From Pseudoflavonifractor sp. AF19-9AC (GTDB lineage Bacteria; Bacillota; Clostridia; Oscillospirales; Oscillospiraceae): 64,000 nucleotides of DNA. The stretch spans positions 268,293 through 332,292 of the forward strand of contig NZ_QUGI01000004.1 of the NCBI RefSeq assembly GCF_003478995.1, written 5' to 3'. Shown here piece by piece: positions 1-10,113 of this stretch. Under the pieces are notes generated by a model that saw only the letters and a program-made list of their open reading frames with translations, ran no database searches and was not told the origin of the DNA. A program made the translations under genes and the position numbers. Positions within the stretch are counted from its first letter, which is position 1. Each line of letters opens with the position of its first letter.

Positions 1-182
1 ATACTCCCGATTTCCGTCTGTTTCCCGGAAGCCAGCACGATGGCCCAGGCCATGACCAGCACCACCGTAGTACGGATGGCGGTGGCCAGATTGGAATTGA
101 TGTTCGCCATCCCAAGCTTGGCCAGAATTCCTGTCAGTGCGGCAAATACCGCCGACAAAAGCGCGTATACAGCCCACATCAT
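1..182 (-). CDS. EamA-type small transporter, 5' part only
   Basis: The gene starts inside the window and runs off its left edge; 60 codons are visible. The N-terminus (MMWAVYALLSAVFAALTGIL) is one membrane helix, followed by a loop containing NSNLATAIRT and a second helix. This pattern is typical of the short single-repeat EamA/DMT proteins of about 140 residues, which are thought to pair as dimers to move small metabolites. The start is set by AGGAG nine bases before ATG at 182. It lies 21 bases downstream of the pyridoxamine kinase gene on the same strand, so the two are probably co-transcribed. The substrate cannot be inferred. Confidence 0.75.
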   Translation of the reverse strand, partial: MMWAVYALLSAVFAALTGILAKLGMANINSNLATAIRTTVVLVMAWAIVLASGKQTEIGS

Positions 183-203
183 AGGTTCTCTCTCCTCTTT
201 TCT

Positions 204-1037
204 TTACTCTTTCAGCAGACTGAGAAACTTCTCAATCCGAATGCCCTTGTTCTTTTCAATCTCGTCCTGCTCCAGAAAAATAAGCCGCTCCAGAATGTCC
301 ATGGCCTGCTGTACCGCCTCCTGCATGGGCGTTCCCGCCAACAGCTTGCCCACCAGCACAGCGGAAAAGAGGTCTCCAGTCCCAGGAAAATGGACCTTTA
401 TGAAGCGGTAGGGCAGAGTGAAGTAAGTCCTGGAAGCATGGTCGAAGCCCCAGACCACATGACGGCCGGTCTCCTGCTCCACGCCGCTGGTTATCACCAC
501 CGAGCGGGGCCCGAAGGCCAGCAGGCCGTCCACCAGTTCCCTGGCCTCCTTCTGATTTAGTCCCTCCTTGCCCACATGAAGGCCAGTGAGGAACTGGGCC
601 TCCGTGACGTTCGGAACAATCACGTCAGCTACACCGATGAGGCGGCGCATGTTCTCCACCGTCTCCTCCGTCACGCCGTTGTAGAGCTTGCCGTCGTCCC
701 CCATAATGGGGTCGGTCATCACCAGCAGGCCCTCCTTCTTCTGCCCGGCAATAAAGTCCCGGATGATGCCCACCTGGGCCGCCGAGGCCAGAAAGCCGGT
801 GGTGATGCAGTCAAACTGAAAGCCCAGCTCCTTCCACGCCGCGATGGCTTTCACCATGTAATCGGTAGTGTCCAGGATGGTGAAGGTTCCGTAGTCCAGG
901 GTGTTGGACACGAGAGCGGTGGGCAGGTTGTAGACACTGTGGCCCAGATTGGACAAAACCGGCAGCATAGCCGCCAGGGCCACCTTTCCGTAACCGCACA
1001 TGTCGTTGATGATCAAAATGTTCTTGCTTTTCTCCAT
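204..1037 (-). CDS. pdxK: Pyridoxamine/pyridoxal kinase
   Basis: A 277-residue ribokinase-fold kinase that would phosphorylate pyridoxal, pyridoxine or pyridoxamine with ATP for vitamin B6 salvage in the cytoplasm. The sequence shows the N-terminal IINDMCGYGKVAL substrate-site motif of the PdxY/PdxK family, TDPIMGDDGKLY in the middle, and the ATP-site GTGD at residues 219-222, with Asp222 as the likely catalytic base. Length matches the family (about 270-290). GGAGA precedes the ATG. It sits between addB (39 bases upstream) and the small transporter gene. The exact vitamer preference cannot be read from sequence. Confidence 0.9.
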   Translation of the reverse strand: MEKSKNILIINDMCGYGKVALAAMLPVLSNLGHSVYNLPTALVSNTLDYGTFTILDTTDYMVKAIAAWKELGFQFDCITTGFLASAAQVGIIRDFIAGQKKEGLLVMTDPIMGDDGKLYNGVTEETVENMRRLIGVADVIVPNVTEAQFLTGLHVGKEGLNQKEARELVDGLLAFGPRSVVITSGVEQETGRHVVWGFDHASRTYFTLPYRFIKVHFPGTGDLFSAVLVGKLLAGTPMQEAVQQAMDILERLIFLEQDEIEKNKGIRIEKFLSLLKE

Positions 1038-1076
1038 AAAGGGTATTCTCCTTCTTTTCCTGTGGGGTATGGGTTT

Positions 1077-4000
1077 TTATTCCTCCTGCTCCCGGTCAAT
1101 CTGTTCCCAGAACTCCCCGGCGTCCACGGCGGGCAGCCACCGGCGGCAGTCGCCACCCCGACCCTCTTCGAAGTGGCAGGCGGCAGCATAGTCGCAGTAG
1201 CGGCAGGCGTTCTTCTCCGGCCCCCGCCAGAAGGGGTCGGCGGCGATGTTGCCCCGGGCCAGCTCACCGCAGATGTCCTCCAGTACCTTCTGAATGTGCC
1301 GGCCCAGCTTCCCCAGGTGCTCCGCGCTGGCCAGAGCCTCGCCGGTGATGGCGCCGGTGCTCCGTGACACCTTCAGGGGCAGGAAGCGGTAGCCCTCCTC
1401 CCCCGGCACCTCCATGGCGTCCAGCACCTTCTGGTCATCCAGCACCAGGCCGCTGCGCCGCAGCTCCTTGTCCATCAGCTTCTGCCAGGCCTCCTGGCTC
1501 ATGGTCCGGCTGCCACGAACCACCGCGTCCCGGGCGGGCAGGTACAGTACGCCTGCCCCCTCCACGGGAAGGCCGTAGATAGACTCTCCCTTTTCCTCCA
1601 AGGTGAAAAGGTATAACAGCATCTGCAGGCCTAGGCCGTTCCAAACCTCTGTCAAGTCAAATGACTTGCGACCTGTTTTATAGTCTACCACCCGCAGATA
1701 AATCCGACCGTCGTGGACCCAGCCGTCCACCCGGTCCACAAAACCGGACACGCTGAGGGTAACCCCCTCCGAGGTAAACTCCACCGGCGGCAGCGCTCCA
1801 TCCCGGCCAAAGCCCAGCTCAAAGGAGATGGGCTTGAACTGGGAGGACAGCAGCTCCTCCGCCACGTTGTCCACCACTGCCTGGACCGAGCGCAGAAGGC
1901 GGCGGAACAAATACTGAAAGCGCTCGTTCTGTCCCTCTAGGCCCCCCAGCTCCTCCGCCACATACTGCTCCACCGCAGCCCGAGTGAGCTGGCGCAGGCG
2001 GCTCCGCTTTTCCTCCGTCAGGCCGCGCTCCATCCCCGGAATTTCCGTCTGGCGGAACAGCTCATCCTGTAGGACATGCTCCAGCACATAGTGGACAAAG
2101 GTGCCATATTCAGGCGCTGTAAAGCCGGCAGGCTTGCGTGGCTCGGCCCGCAGGCCATAGCGCATAAAATAGGAGAAATGGCAGGATTTGTACTTGTCCA
2201 TCCGGGAGGCAGACATGGGCACCTTTCGGCCGTACAGCCGCTCCACCGCCCGCTGGGACAGACTGCCCCGTTCCAAGGCAACTGCCCGATGGAGCCGCTC
2301 CACCTGCTCCCGGTACTCCGGCAGCTTCTCCAGTGCCCGACAGGCAGCTTCGCTCCGACCCGCCTGCTCCAGAGCGGGCAGCGGGGCCTCCAAGCGGAAG
2401 AAACCATGCAAGTCCTCCTCCTGCAGGACAGACAGGCTGGGAAAGAGGCGCTGAATACGCTGGACCAGGAAGCTGGGCCGCCGCTCCTCACCGCCCGGAC
2501 CCTGGATTGGCCAGGACACCACCAACTTGCGGCTTGGTTGGGCACAGGTGAGATAGACGGTGGTCATCTCCCGGTACAGCAGCTCCTGCTGGGACTGGTT
2601 GAGCTCCAGCCCGTAGCCGGAGAGCAGGGACCGGTCCTCGTCCGACAGCAACCCCGGTGCCGTGGACACCTGGGGGATGCTCCCGTCGTCCGCCCCCAGA
2701 AGAAACAACACCTTCACCCGGTGGCCGGTCTGGCGGGTGGTCTCCCCCGCCGTCACCCGGTCCAGGGAGACGGGAATGGTACCCACATCGTACTGGGAGA
2801 GGACCAACCGGAAGAGCTGGGCAAATTCCTCCAGCTCCATGGGGGTATCTCCCAAAAGAGCAGCGCACTGCTCCAGCCCGCCGCAGAGGATCTCCCACAG
2901 CTGGCGGTACTCGTCGGCCAGGGCGGGCTGCCCCGTCCGGCGCAGACGTTCTACCCGCTCTTTCAGCTGCTCCGGCAGGCCAATTTCCTCCAAAAAGTCG
3001 TAAAGGGTTTCTGCTTGTCCCATTCCGGTTTTCTTGGGATTTTTCCGCAGCTTCTCCAAGGGCGCGACCACCTGCCGGCGGATGCCGTCCAACTGCTCCA
3101 CCAGCGCCCGGTCCCCCTCCTCCCAAGGAATACCGTAGCCCCGGGGATGCCAGGACCATACCTTGCTCTGGGTCCAGCGGCTGCCCCGGATGTCCCACTT
3201 GAGCACGTAGTTCTCCAGCAGGTCCCGGCCCTCCTCCTTCAAATCGGTGAGCCCGGTTTTCAGATAGCGGAACACGTCCTCGTAGGCATAGCCCCCCGCC
3301 ACTGTCTCCAGAGCCGCCGTCACCAGAGCCAGCACCGGCTTGTCCAGGATATCACTCATGGCGGAGGAAAACACCGGCACATTGTATCGGGGAAAGACGG
3401 ACTCCACCAGGTCCCGGTAGGCCCCGTAATTCCGGGCCACCACACCGATGTCCCGAAAGCGGAGCCCCTCCTCCCGCACCAGTCGGAGAATCCGGGCAGC
3501 GGTCCACTCTACCTCGGAGCGCAGGCTCCCGGCCTGGAAGAGCTCCACTGCCTCCCCTGCCTCCAAGGGCTCCTCCGGCTCGTGACCAAACCGGCACACT
3601 TCCAAGTCCTTAAGTGCTGATTCCTTTTCAGTGCAATCATTTACAAGGTGTTCTACTTCACAGGAAATTCGTTCCTTCTTTGCCAGCCGCAGCAGGGCCG
3701 CGGCGGTCTTTCGGGCGGGAGAAAAGATCCCCTCGCCCCCCTCCTCCTCCTCCAGGTGGTCACAGGTGAGGGTGATGGTTATGTGTTCCGCCTGGGTCAT
3801 CAGCTGCCGAAGCACCTCGCCCTGCTGCGGGGTGAAGTCCGTGAAGCCATCCAGCCACAGGTCCTTGCCCTTGGCCCAGGCGCACTTGGACAGCTTGTCC
3901 GCCACCCTGGTCAGCCGGTCCCTGGGGTCCAGGGCTACCTGGGCAGACAGGGCGTCGTAGGTGCCGCAAATGAGCCCCAGGTCCCGCAACTTCTCCCCCT

Positions 4001-4436
4001 CCGGGCCTCCGGCATCCTGGCCGGCAGTAATGAGGAGGGTGGGCGGCACACAGCAGCTTTTCAGCTCGTCCACGGTGGCCAGCAGGGACTGGAGAAAGGC
4101 AGGCCGTCGGGAAGGCCGTCCATAAACCGTCAGCTGCCCGGACAGAGACTTGACCGCGTTATACATCAGCAGCAGCCGTCCGCCGCCGTCCAACTCCTGT
4201 TCCCCCAGTCCACCGGCAGCCTGAAACACCCGGTTAGCCAGCCGGCTGAAGGAGAGCACCTCGGCATACCGGGACACCCCGTCGCCCCCCATGCGGCACA
4301 GGGCACGCTCGGCCTCGTGGGACTGCTGCTCGGGCACAATGAGCACCTGTGGCCGCTCTGCCCCGGCCTCACACAGACGGCGCAGTACCGCCGTGGTCTT
4401 TCCGGTACCTGCCCGGCCCAGAATCAGCTTCAGCAT
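1077..4436 (-). CDS. addB: AddB helicase-nuclease subunit
   Basis: A 1119-residue AddB subunit of the AddAB recombination complex, which processes double-strand breaks with AddA. Visible parts: Walker A GRAGTGKTT at residues 6-14; a C-terminal PD-(D/E)XK nuclease domain with GFVDRVD and VVDYKTG; and four cysteines that staple a 4Fe-4S cluster (Cys752, then Cys1078-x2-Cys1081-x5-Cys1087), the same spacing as in Bacillus AddB. ATG at 4436 is chosen because GGGAGG lies seven bases before it; the frame is open 15 codons further. In many Firmicutes addA follows addB, but here pyridoxamine kinase follows and addA is not in the window. Confidence 0.93.
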   Translation of the reverse strand: MLKLILGRAGTGKTTAVLRRLCEAGAERPQVLIVPEQQSHEAERALCRMGGDGVSRYAEVLSFSRLANRVFQAAGGLGEQELDGGGRLLLMYNAVKSLSGQLTVYGRPSRRPAFLQSLLATVDELKSCCVPPTLLITAGQDAGGPEGEKLRDLGLICGTYDALSAQVALDPRDRLTRVADKLSKCAWAKGKDLWLDGFTDFTPQQGEVLRQLMTQAEHITITLTCDHLEEEEGGEGIFSPARKTAAALLRLAKKERISCEVEHLVNDCTEKESALKDLEVCRFGHEPEEPLEAGEAVELFQAGSLRSEVEWTAARILRLVREEGLRFRDIGVVARNYGAYRDLVESVFPRYNVPVFSSAMSDILDKPVLALVTAALETVAGGYAYEDVFRYLKTGLTDLKEEGRDLLENYVLKWDIRGSRWTQSKVWSWHPRGYGIPWEEGDRALVEQLDGIRRQVVAPLEKLRKNPKKTGMGQAETLYDFLEEIGLPEQLKERVERLRRTGQPALADEYRQLWEILCGGLEQCAALLGDTPMELEEFAQLFRLVLSQYDVGTIPVSLDRVTAGETTRQTGHRVKVLFLLGADDGSIPQVSTAPGLLSDEDRSLLSGYGLELNQSQQELLYREMTTVYLTCAQPSRKLVVSWPIQGPGGEERRPSFLVQRIQRLFPSLSVLQEEDLHGFFRLEAPLPALEQAGRSEAACRALEKLPEYREQVERLHRAVALERGSLSQRAVERLYGRKVPMSASRMDKYKSCHFSYFMRYGLRAEPRKPAGFTAPEYGTFVHYVLEHVLQDELFRQTEIPGMERGLTEEKRSRLRQLTRAAVEQYVAEELGGLEGQNERFQYLFRRLLRSVQAVVDNVAEELLSSQFKPISFELGFGRDGALPPVEFTSEGVTLSVSGFVDRVDGWVHDGRIYLRVVDYKTGRKSFDLTEVWNGLGLQMLLYLFTLEEKGESIYGLPVEGAGVLYLPARDAVVRGSRTMSQEAWQKLMDKELRRSGLVLDDQKVLDAMEVPGEEGYRFLPLKVSRSTGAITGEALASAEHLGKLGRHIQKVLEDICGELARGNIAADPFWRGPEKNACRYCDYAAACHFEEGRGGDCRRWLPAVDAGEFWEQIDREQEE

Positions 4437-4471
4437 GACAATCCCTCCCCCTTCTTTTATCACGTGGGGCC

Positions 4472-4477
4472 ATTTTA
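4472..4477 (-). promoter_or_regulatory. Possible extended -10 of addB
   Basis: On the minus strand TAAAAT is preceded by TGG (extended -10 style), 35 bases before the addB start. No good -35 element is seen, so this is only a candidate. Confidence 0.35.
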
Positions 4478-4493
4478 CCATATTTCCTGTCTG

Positions 4494-4521
4494 AAAAAAA
4501 GCCCCGCACTTTCTCAGGGGC
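4494..4521 (-). terminator. Terminator-like hairpin upstream of addB
   Basis: On the minus strand GCCCC, an 11-base loop and GGGGC are followed by seven T. It lies between the divergent addB and response-regulator genes, just upstream of the possible addB promoter. It may insulate addB from antisense transcription coming out of the regulator gene, or may be an attenuator. Confidence 0.5.
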
Positions 4522-4579
4522 CGTGGATGATTTTCAGATAATCTTCTGGTAAGATAGGTTCAGAGAGAGGAGGATACAC

Positions 4580-5248
4580 GTGAAGACGCAGATTTTGCTT
4601 GCGGAGGATGACCGGGCCCTGTCGGCGCTGATTCTGGACTTTTTTCACGCCGCCGGGTTGGAGGTTCACCCGGTCTATGATGGAGCGGAGGCCCTGGCCG
4701 CCGCGGCAGAACACTCCTTTGATTTGATCATTCTGGACGTGATGATGCCCCACTATGACGGTCTGGAGGTTTGCCGGAGAATCCGGCGGGAGAGCTCAGT
4801 ACCTGTTCTCTTTCTCACCGCCCTGGGGCAGGAAGAAAATGCCCTGGAGGGCTACCGGGCAGGGGCAGATGACTACCTTACCAAGCCCTTCTCCTTCCCC
4901 GTTCTGGTGGCCAAGGCCCAGGCCATTCTCCGGCGCAGCCGGGGCGAATGTCTGGGCGAGCACCAGCTGGGCTACGGCAGCATTGTGCTGGACACCGCTT
5001 TGCGAGACGCCTTTGTGGATGGACAGCCCGTCCACTTACGGCCCAAGGAGCTGAATATTCTGGAGCTTCTCCTCCGGGAACAGGGGCGGACGGTGAGCCG
5101 GGACCGTCTTATCCAGAACGTGTGGGGCGTGGACTTTGAGGGAGATGAGCGGATGGTGGACCGCCACGTGGCCGCTCTCCGGCAGAAGCTGGGCACCGCC
5201 GCCCAGCATATCAGGGCTGTGTACGGCGTGGGCTACCGTCTGGGCTGA
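4580..5248 (+). CDS. OmpR-family response regulator
   Basis: A 222-residue DNA-binding response regulator. The receiver domain occupies residues 1-120 with acidic pair Glu9/Asp10, phosphoacceptor Asp53 in LDVMMP and the conserved Lys in LTKPF. The C-terminal winged helix ends in the usual GVGYRLG. Start is GTG with AGGAGG eight bases upstream; an ATG alternative is absent. The histidine kinase begins 15 bases downstream, so the pair forms one operon. The signal sensed is unknown, and no obvious transporter target lies alongside. Confidence 0.95.
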   Translation: MKTQILLAEDDRALSALILDFFHAAGLEVHPVYDGAEALAAAAEHSFDLIILDVMMPHYDGLEVCRRIRRESSVPVLFLTALGQEENALEGYRAGADDYLTKPFSFPVLVAKAQAILRRSRGECLGEHQLGYGSIVLDTALRDAFVDGQPVHLRPKELNILELLLREQGRTVSRDRLIQNVWGVDFEGDERMVDRHVAALRQKLGTAAQHIRAVYGVGYRLG

Positions 5249-5263
5249 AAGGAGGAAAAGCCG

Positions 5264-7057
5264 ATGCGTAAACAGGTTCGTTTTGTTCACTCGCTGTCCT
5301 TTAAGCTGGTCCTGACCACCGTCGGTATGCTTTTGGTTCTATGGCTGACCGTGGGAAGTGTGTTGGTTCTGTCCACGGCCCAGGAGATTATAGACAACGG
5401 GCCGTCGCTGGCCGACAGTCGGCTCAATCTCTATCGTTCAGACTCCTATCTCCAGACTTTCGATCCCCAAACCCTGGACGATTCCTGGGTTCTGGAAGCT
5501 CAGAAGGCATCCTCCGGTTCCTCTCTGTTTCTTTTCTATGACATGTACGATGCTCCCCGTTACCTCCAGTACGCCTTTACCTGGACGGAGGATGCTTCCG
5601 GAACACCGGAGCTGCTGCCCGTGCGTATGCTCTCCGCGGTTCTCTACGTAAACCCCAGCCAGGCGGAACCAGATGTGTTGTTTCTTGACCTGCAGGGACT
5701 GTCCGCTGCCGAGCTCTCACAGCTCAGCGGAATATTCACAGGCGGTCCGGATTCTCCCGCTTTCTCCGCCGTGGGCACGCGAAGTGGCCCGTTTTTCTAT
5801 GTGGATACGTTGACCGTGAACGGACACACGTACTCCACTGGCCGAACCGGAGGAGCGGACACCTTGTCTTTGAGCAGCACCCAGGAAGAGCAGAACGCTC
5901 CCGTCCCCTGCCGTATGCTGCCCAACGGTGTCCACACGCAAGAGGAATGGGAGTTGATGCTAGGTGCCACGGACTGGATGTTGGATAGAGCGCCCCAATT
6001 CTCTTCCGTCTGGCAGAACTACCGCTCCTGCTATTTCTCAGCTCTAACTCGCATCCAGCATCAAAGTGAGACAGGTGCTGACGTTTGGCTGGGCGTAGTG
6101 TTAGCCTCCACTCCCCTGAAAACAGCCCTCCAGGAGCAGGCCCCCGTGCTGATTCGCTTGTTAGTGCTCATTCCCATTCTGGGTATCCTGTTCTTCGGGC
6201 TCATCCGGCGTATGGTAGTCCTGCCCCTGCGAAAAACTCAAACTGCATTTCAAACGGTAGCAGCCCTTGACTTTTCTGAGGTCCAGGGGGATGTGAAGCG
6301 CCAGGATGAAATCGGTGAGCTAAATCGCAGTCTCCAAACCATGTCCGGAGAGCTCCAGCGGCGCTGGGACGACGAGCGGGCACTGGAACGCAGGCGGCAG
6401 GAGTTTGTGGCTGCCGCCTCTCACGAGCTGAAAACCCCTCTTGCCCTGATGCGTGGCTACACCGAGGGCTTGGAGCAGGACATCGGTGACCGGGAGCAAT
6501 ATCTGGCCGGGATGGAACGGGAAATTGACCGGATGAATGCACTTGTACTGGATATGCTGGAGGAAACCCGGCTGGAGCGGATCGAGCAGCTCCAGCAGTT
6601 GGAGACGGTAAATCTGTCCTGCCTGGTAAAGGACCTGCTGGACGAGATGGCGCCCCTCTTTCAGGGTCTTAACCTCTCCACACAGCTGGAAGAGAACGTG
6701 ACCTGCCCAGGGAACCAGCCTCTTCTGGAGAGAGGTATCGGTAATCTGCTGTCCAACGCGGCCCGGTACTGCACCCCCGGCGGGCAGGTGCGGATAACCT
6801 TGACGTCGGGTCCGGTACTGACCGTGGAAAATGACGCCGACCCCATCCCTGAGGAGGAACTGCCCCGGCTGTTTGAACTGTTCTACCGGGGGGACAAGGC
6901 CCGGGACCGCTCCGGCAGCGGTATGGGGTTGGCCATCGCACAGCGCATTTTCTCCCTGCACCACCTCAGCTGCACGGCAGAAAACATTCCGGGCGGCGTA
7001 CAGTTCCGGCTACAGAAAGAGGTATCTCCCAGTGTTTCACCTTCCCCGGAAACCTGA
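5264..7057 (+). CDS. Sensor histidine kinase
   Basis: A 597-residue membrane histidine kinase, cognate to the preceding regulator. A transmembrane helix at about residues 15-35 is followed by a large extracytoplasmic sensor region of roughly 250 residues, a second helix at about 290-312, a HAMP segment, and then the kinase core. The core has His387 in the H-box SHELKTPLALMRGY, the N-box NLLSNAARYC, and the G-box GSGMGLAIAQRIF. The sensor region resembles no family that I recognise by eye, so the ligand is unknown. GGAGG lies just before ATG. A strong terminator follows the stop codon. Confidence 0.94.
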   Translation: MRKQVRFVHSLSFKLVLTTVGMLLVLWLTVGSVLVLSTAQEIIDNGPSLADSRLNLYRSDSYLQTFDPQTLDDSWVLEAQKASSGSSLFLFYDMYDAPRYLQYAFTWTEDASGTPELLPVRMLSAVLYVNPSQAEPDVLFLDLQGLSAAELSQLSGIFTGGPDSPAFSAVGTRSGPFFYVDTLTVNGHTYSTGRTGGADTLSLSSTQEEQNAPVPCRMLPNGVHTQEEWELMLGATDWMLDRAPQFSSVWQNYRSCYFSALTRIQHQSETGADVWLGVVLASTPLKTALQEQAPVLIRLLVLIPILGILFFGLIRRMVVLPLRKTQTAFQTVAALDFSEVQGDVKRQDEIGELNRSLQTMSGELQRRWDDERALERRRQEFVAAASHELKTPLALMRGYTEGLEQDIGDREQYLAGMEREIDRMNALVLDMLEETRLERIEQLQQLETVNLSCLVKDLLDEMAPLFQGLNLSTQLEENVTCPGNQPLLERGIGNLLSNAARYCTPGGQVRITLTSGPVLTVENDADPIPEEELPRLFELFYRGDKARDRSGSGMGLAIAQRIFSLHHLSCTAENIPGGVQFRLQKEVSPSVSPSPET

Positions 7058-7060
7058 ACG

Positions 7061-7102
7061 AAAAGAGCGGGTTTGCTATACAGCGAACCCGCTCTTTTTG
7101 TT
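7061..7102 (+). terminator. Terminator of the two-component operon
   Basis: AAAAGAGCGGGTT pairs with AACCCGCTCTTTTT around a short loop. The stem is GC-rich and followed by T, starting a few bases after the kinase stop codon. A-runs on the other side make it usable in both directions. Confidence 0.9.
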
Positions 7103-7103
7103 T

Positions 7104-7125
7104 CTTTGTACGTTCACGTACAAAG
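7104..7125. repeat. Perfect 9-bp inverted repeat
   Basis: CTTTGTACG, loop TTCA, CGTACAAAG. It sits between the two terminators that end the convergent kinase and guaB genes. It could be a third hairpin in the same terminator block or a protein site. Confidence 0.75.
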
Positions 7126-7152
7126 AGGGCCGCGCCAGACGGCGCGGCCCTC
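7125..7152 (-). terminator. guaB terminator
   Basis: On the minus strand GAGGGCCGCGCC, loop GTCT, GGCGCGGCCCTC is followed by TTTG. A 12-bp GC-rich stem starts 13 bases after the guaB stop. Confidence 0.85.
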
Positions 7153-7164
7153 CAATGAATGCCA

Positions 7165-8643
<1,479 letters not shown>

Positions 8644-8716
8644 CTACAACTCCTTTTTCCTTGTCTCTTCCGTGTTCAGGGCTTCTCTATCTGGCAGATA
8701 TGTCGATATTAGGTCT

Positions 8717-8745
8717 ATTTTACCCCCCGCAAAAAAGCTTGTCAA
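8717..8745 (-). promoter_or_regulatory. guaB sigma-A promoter
   Basis: Minus strand TTGACA, 17-base spacer, TAAAAT, about 77 bases before the guaB start. The -35 overlaps the last codons of the upstream thioesterase gene. Confidence 0.8.
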
Positions 8746-9485
8746 GGAAGGGTTTCGCCAAAAAACAGCTCCGCCTCGAAGCGGGATTTGCCCTCTCTGT
8801 CCAAGCCGCAGACATAGTGGCCGCCCTCCTGCTCCCCGGTCTGGATGCTCAGAACATCCCCGGGACGGCACTCGGCCAGGTAGCCAATCTGCATGGTGGA
8901 AAGAAAATGGCCCTGTTCCAGCCGATCCATATCCAACGCATCACAGGCAAAGTCGGCATAGCGGGTGTTATTCACATGTCCGTTGATATCGGTGTCGCTG
9001 TACCGCATGGGCCGCCGTTCCACTTCCCGCAGTTCCGCGGGGCCCCGGAGCTTGTTCAGCGTCATTTTCTTGCACAACTCGCCACCGTCTGTATTGTTCA
9101 ATTCCTTGATGGAAGACAGCCGTATCATCTTATGTCCCTCCATACTGGCCAGCACCCAGCCGGACACGGACTCGCCCACCAGCTCGTCCCCCACGTAAAT
9201 ATCATAGTCCCGGTACATGAGCGCGCCCTTTCCGCCCCGGTGCCAGGTACGGATGGTGATTTCATCCTCCCAGCCCAGAGGCCGCTTCAAATGAAACCAG
9301 GACCGGGCCAGCATCCAGAAGGCCCCGTACCGCTCCACCAGCATCTCCCGGCTGAAGCCCCCGTCCTCCGCCGCTAGGGCGGCGGCCACCTGGAGGTGGT
9401 TCAGCAAGGCGGACGCTTTGCAAATACCCCGCCCATCGGCGTCCATACCGGACAGACGGATGGTGTGTTCATAGTATAAACTCAT
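8742..9485 (-). CDS. Acyl-ACP thioesterase (FatA/FatB type)
   Basis: A 247-residue double hot-dog thioesterase that would release free fatty acids from acyl carrier protein in the cytoplasm. The first hot-dog covers about residues 1-130 and the second about 150-245. The second contains DTDINGHVNNTRY, the Asp-x-Asn-x-His-x-Asn active-site block of this family. Such genes are common in anaerobic Firmicutes, where they may tune membrane lipid or short/medium acid release; chain length cannot be predicted. It lies upstream of guaB and three bases downstream of the zinc-ribbon gene, likely as part of the longer minus-strand operon. Confidence 0.88.
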   Translation of the reverse strand: MSLYYEHTIRLSGMDADGRGICKASALLNHLQVAAALAAEDGGFSREMLVERYGAFWMLARSWFHLKRPLGWEDEITIRTWHRGGKGALMYRDYDIYVGDELVGESVSGWVLASMEGHKMIRLSSIKELNNTDGGELCKKMTLNKLRGPAELREVERRPMRYSDTDINGHVNNTRYADFACDALDMDRLEQGHFLSTMQIGYLAECRPGDVLSIQTGEQEGGHYVCGLDREGKSRFEAELFFGETLP

Positions 9486-9488
9486 GGC

Positions 9489-10097
9489 TCAGCGCTTCCC
9501 TCGAATCACCAGATTTGTCTTGCAGCAGATATCGTCAATGTCATCGGCCGTGGCGGCAGGAATCCGCATCTCCGCCCCGCACTTCTTACAGATGAGATCC
9601 ACCGAGCTGAAGTTCACCCGGAAGGTCCACTCCTTACTGCCGCAGGCACAGGAAATCCCGCCCCGCTGGGCGATGTCCTTGATCTCTGAGAGTACCTCCT
9701 GCATCACTAGTTCGTCCAGGAAAGCTCCCTGCTGGGCGGACTCTGTCTCCAGCTTGTCCACCGCCTGCTCCAATCGGGCAGTAGCGGCGTACACCGGGCC
9801 CTCCTCCCCCACGTAGCAACAGTCCAGACCGGAGGCCGCACAGGAGAAGGCCAGGGCCGTCTGATAGAGGAACGCCTTGGAGGAGCAGCTCACCCGGTGC
9901 TCATGCCCGCAGAACAGGCAGGGCACCTCCAGCTCCACCCGGTCCCCCAGCATCTCCGCCCGCAGTTCCGACTTGCCGCAGGGGCACTTGATGTGCACCG
10001 GCGAGGCAGCAATGGAAAACACGCTGCGCTCCACAATCACCGACTGCCGGCAGTGGGGACAGATATAGGAAATAAATCGCTTTGTATCTTGTACCAT
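9489..10097 (-). CDS. Zinc-ribbon protein of unknown function
   Basis: A 202-residue cytoplasmic protein with several Cys pairs: CPHC near residue 14, CPC about 40, CLFCGH about 60, CSCxx clusters mid-protein, and CACG plus CKKC near the C-terminus. These pairs suggest two or more zinc ribbons flanking a helical middle. ATG at 10097 is chosen because AAAGGAG lies eight bases before it; the frame is open for 45 further codons that overlap the upstream gene's end. It is embedded between the 160-residue Cys protein and the thioesterase. I do not recognise a named family. Confidence 0.8.
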   Translation of the reverse strand: MVQDTKRFISYICPHCRQSVIVERSVFSIAASPVHIKCPCGKSELRAEMLGDRVELEVPCLFCGHEHRVSCSSKAFLYQTALAFSCAASGLDCCYVGEEGPVYAATARLEQAVDKLETESAQQGAFLDELVMQEVLSEIKDIAQRGGISCACGSKEWTFRVNFSSVDLICKKCGAEMRIPAATADDIDDICCKTNLVIRGKR

Positions 10098-10113
10098 GGA
10101 ATTGTCTCCTTTG

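Noticed and set aside
2076..3620. A 514-codon open frame on the plus strand
   Set aside because: It lies antisense to addB, has no ribosome site and a His/Leu/Gln/Gly-rich, non-protein-like composition; it is a by-product of the high GC third positions of addB.
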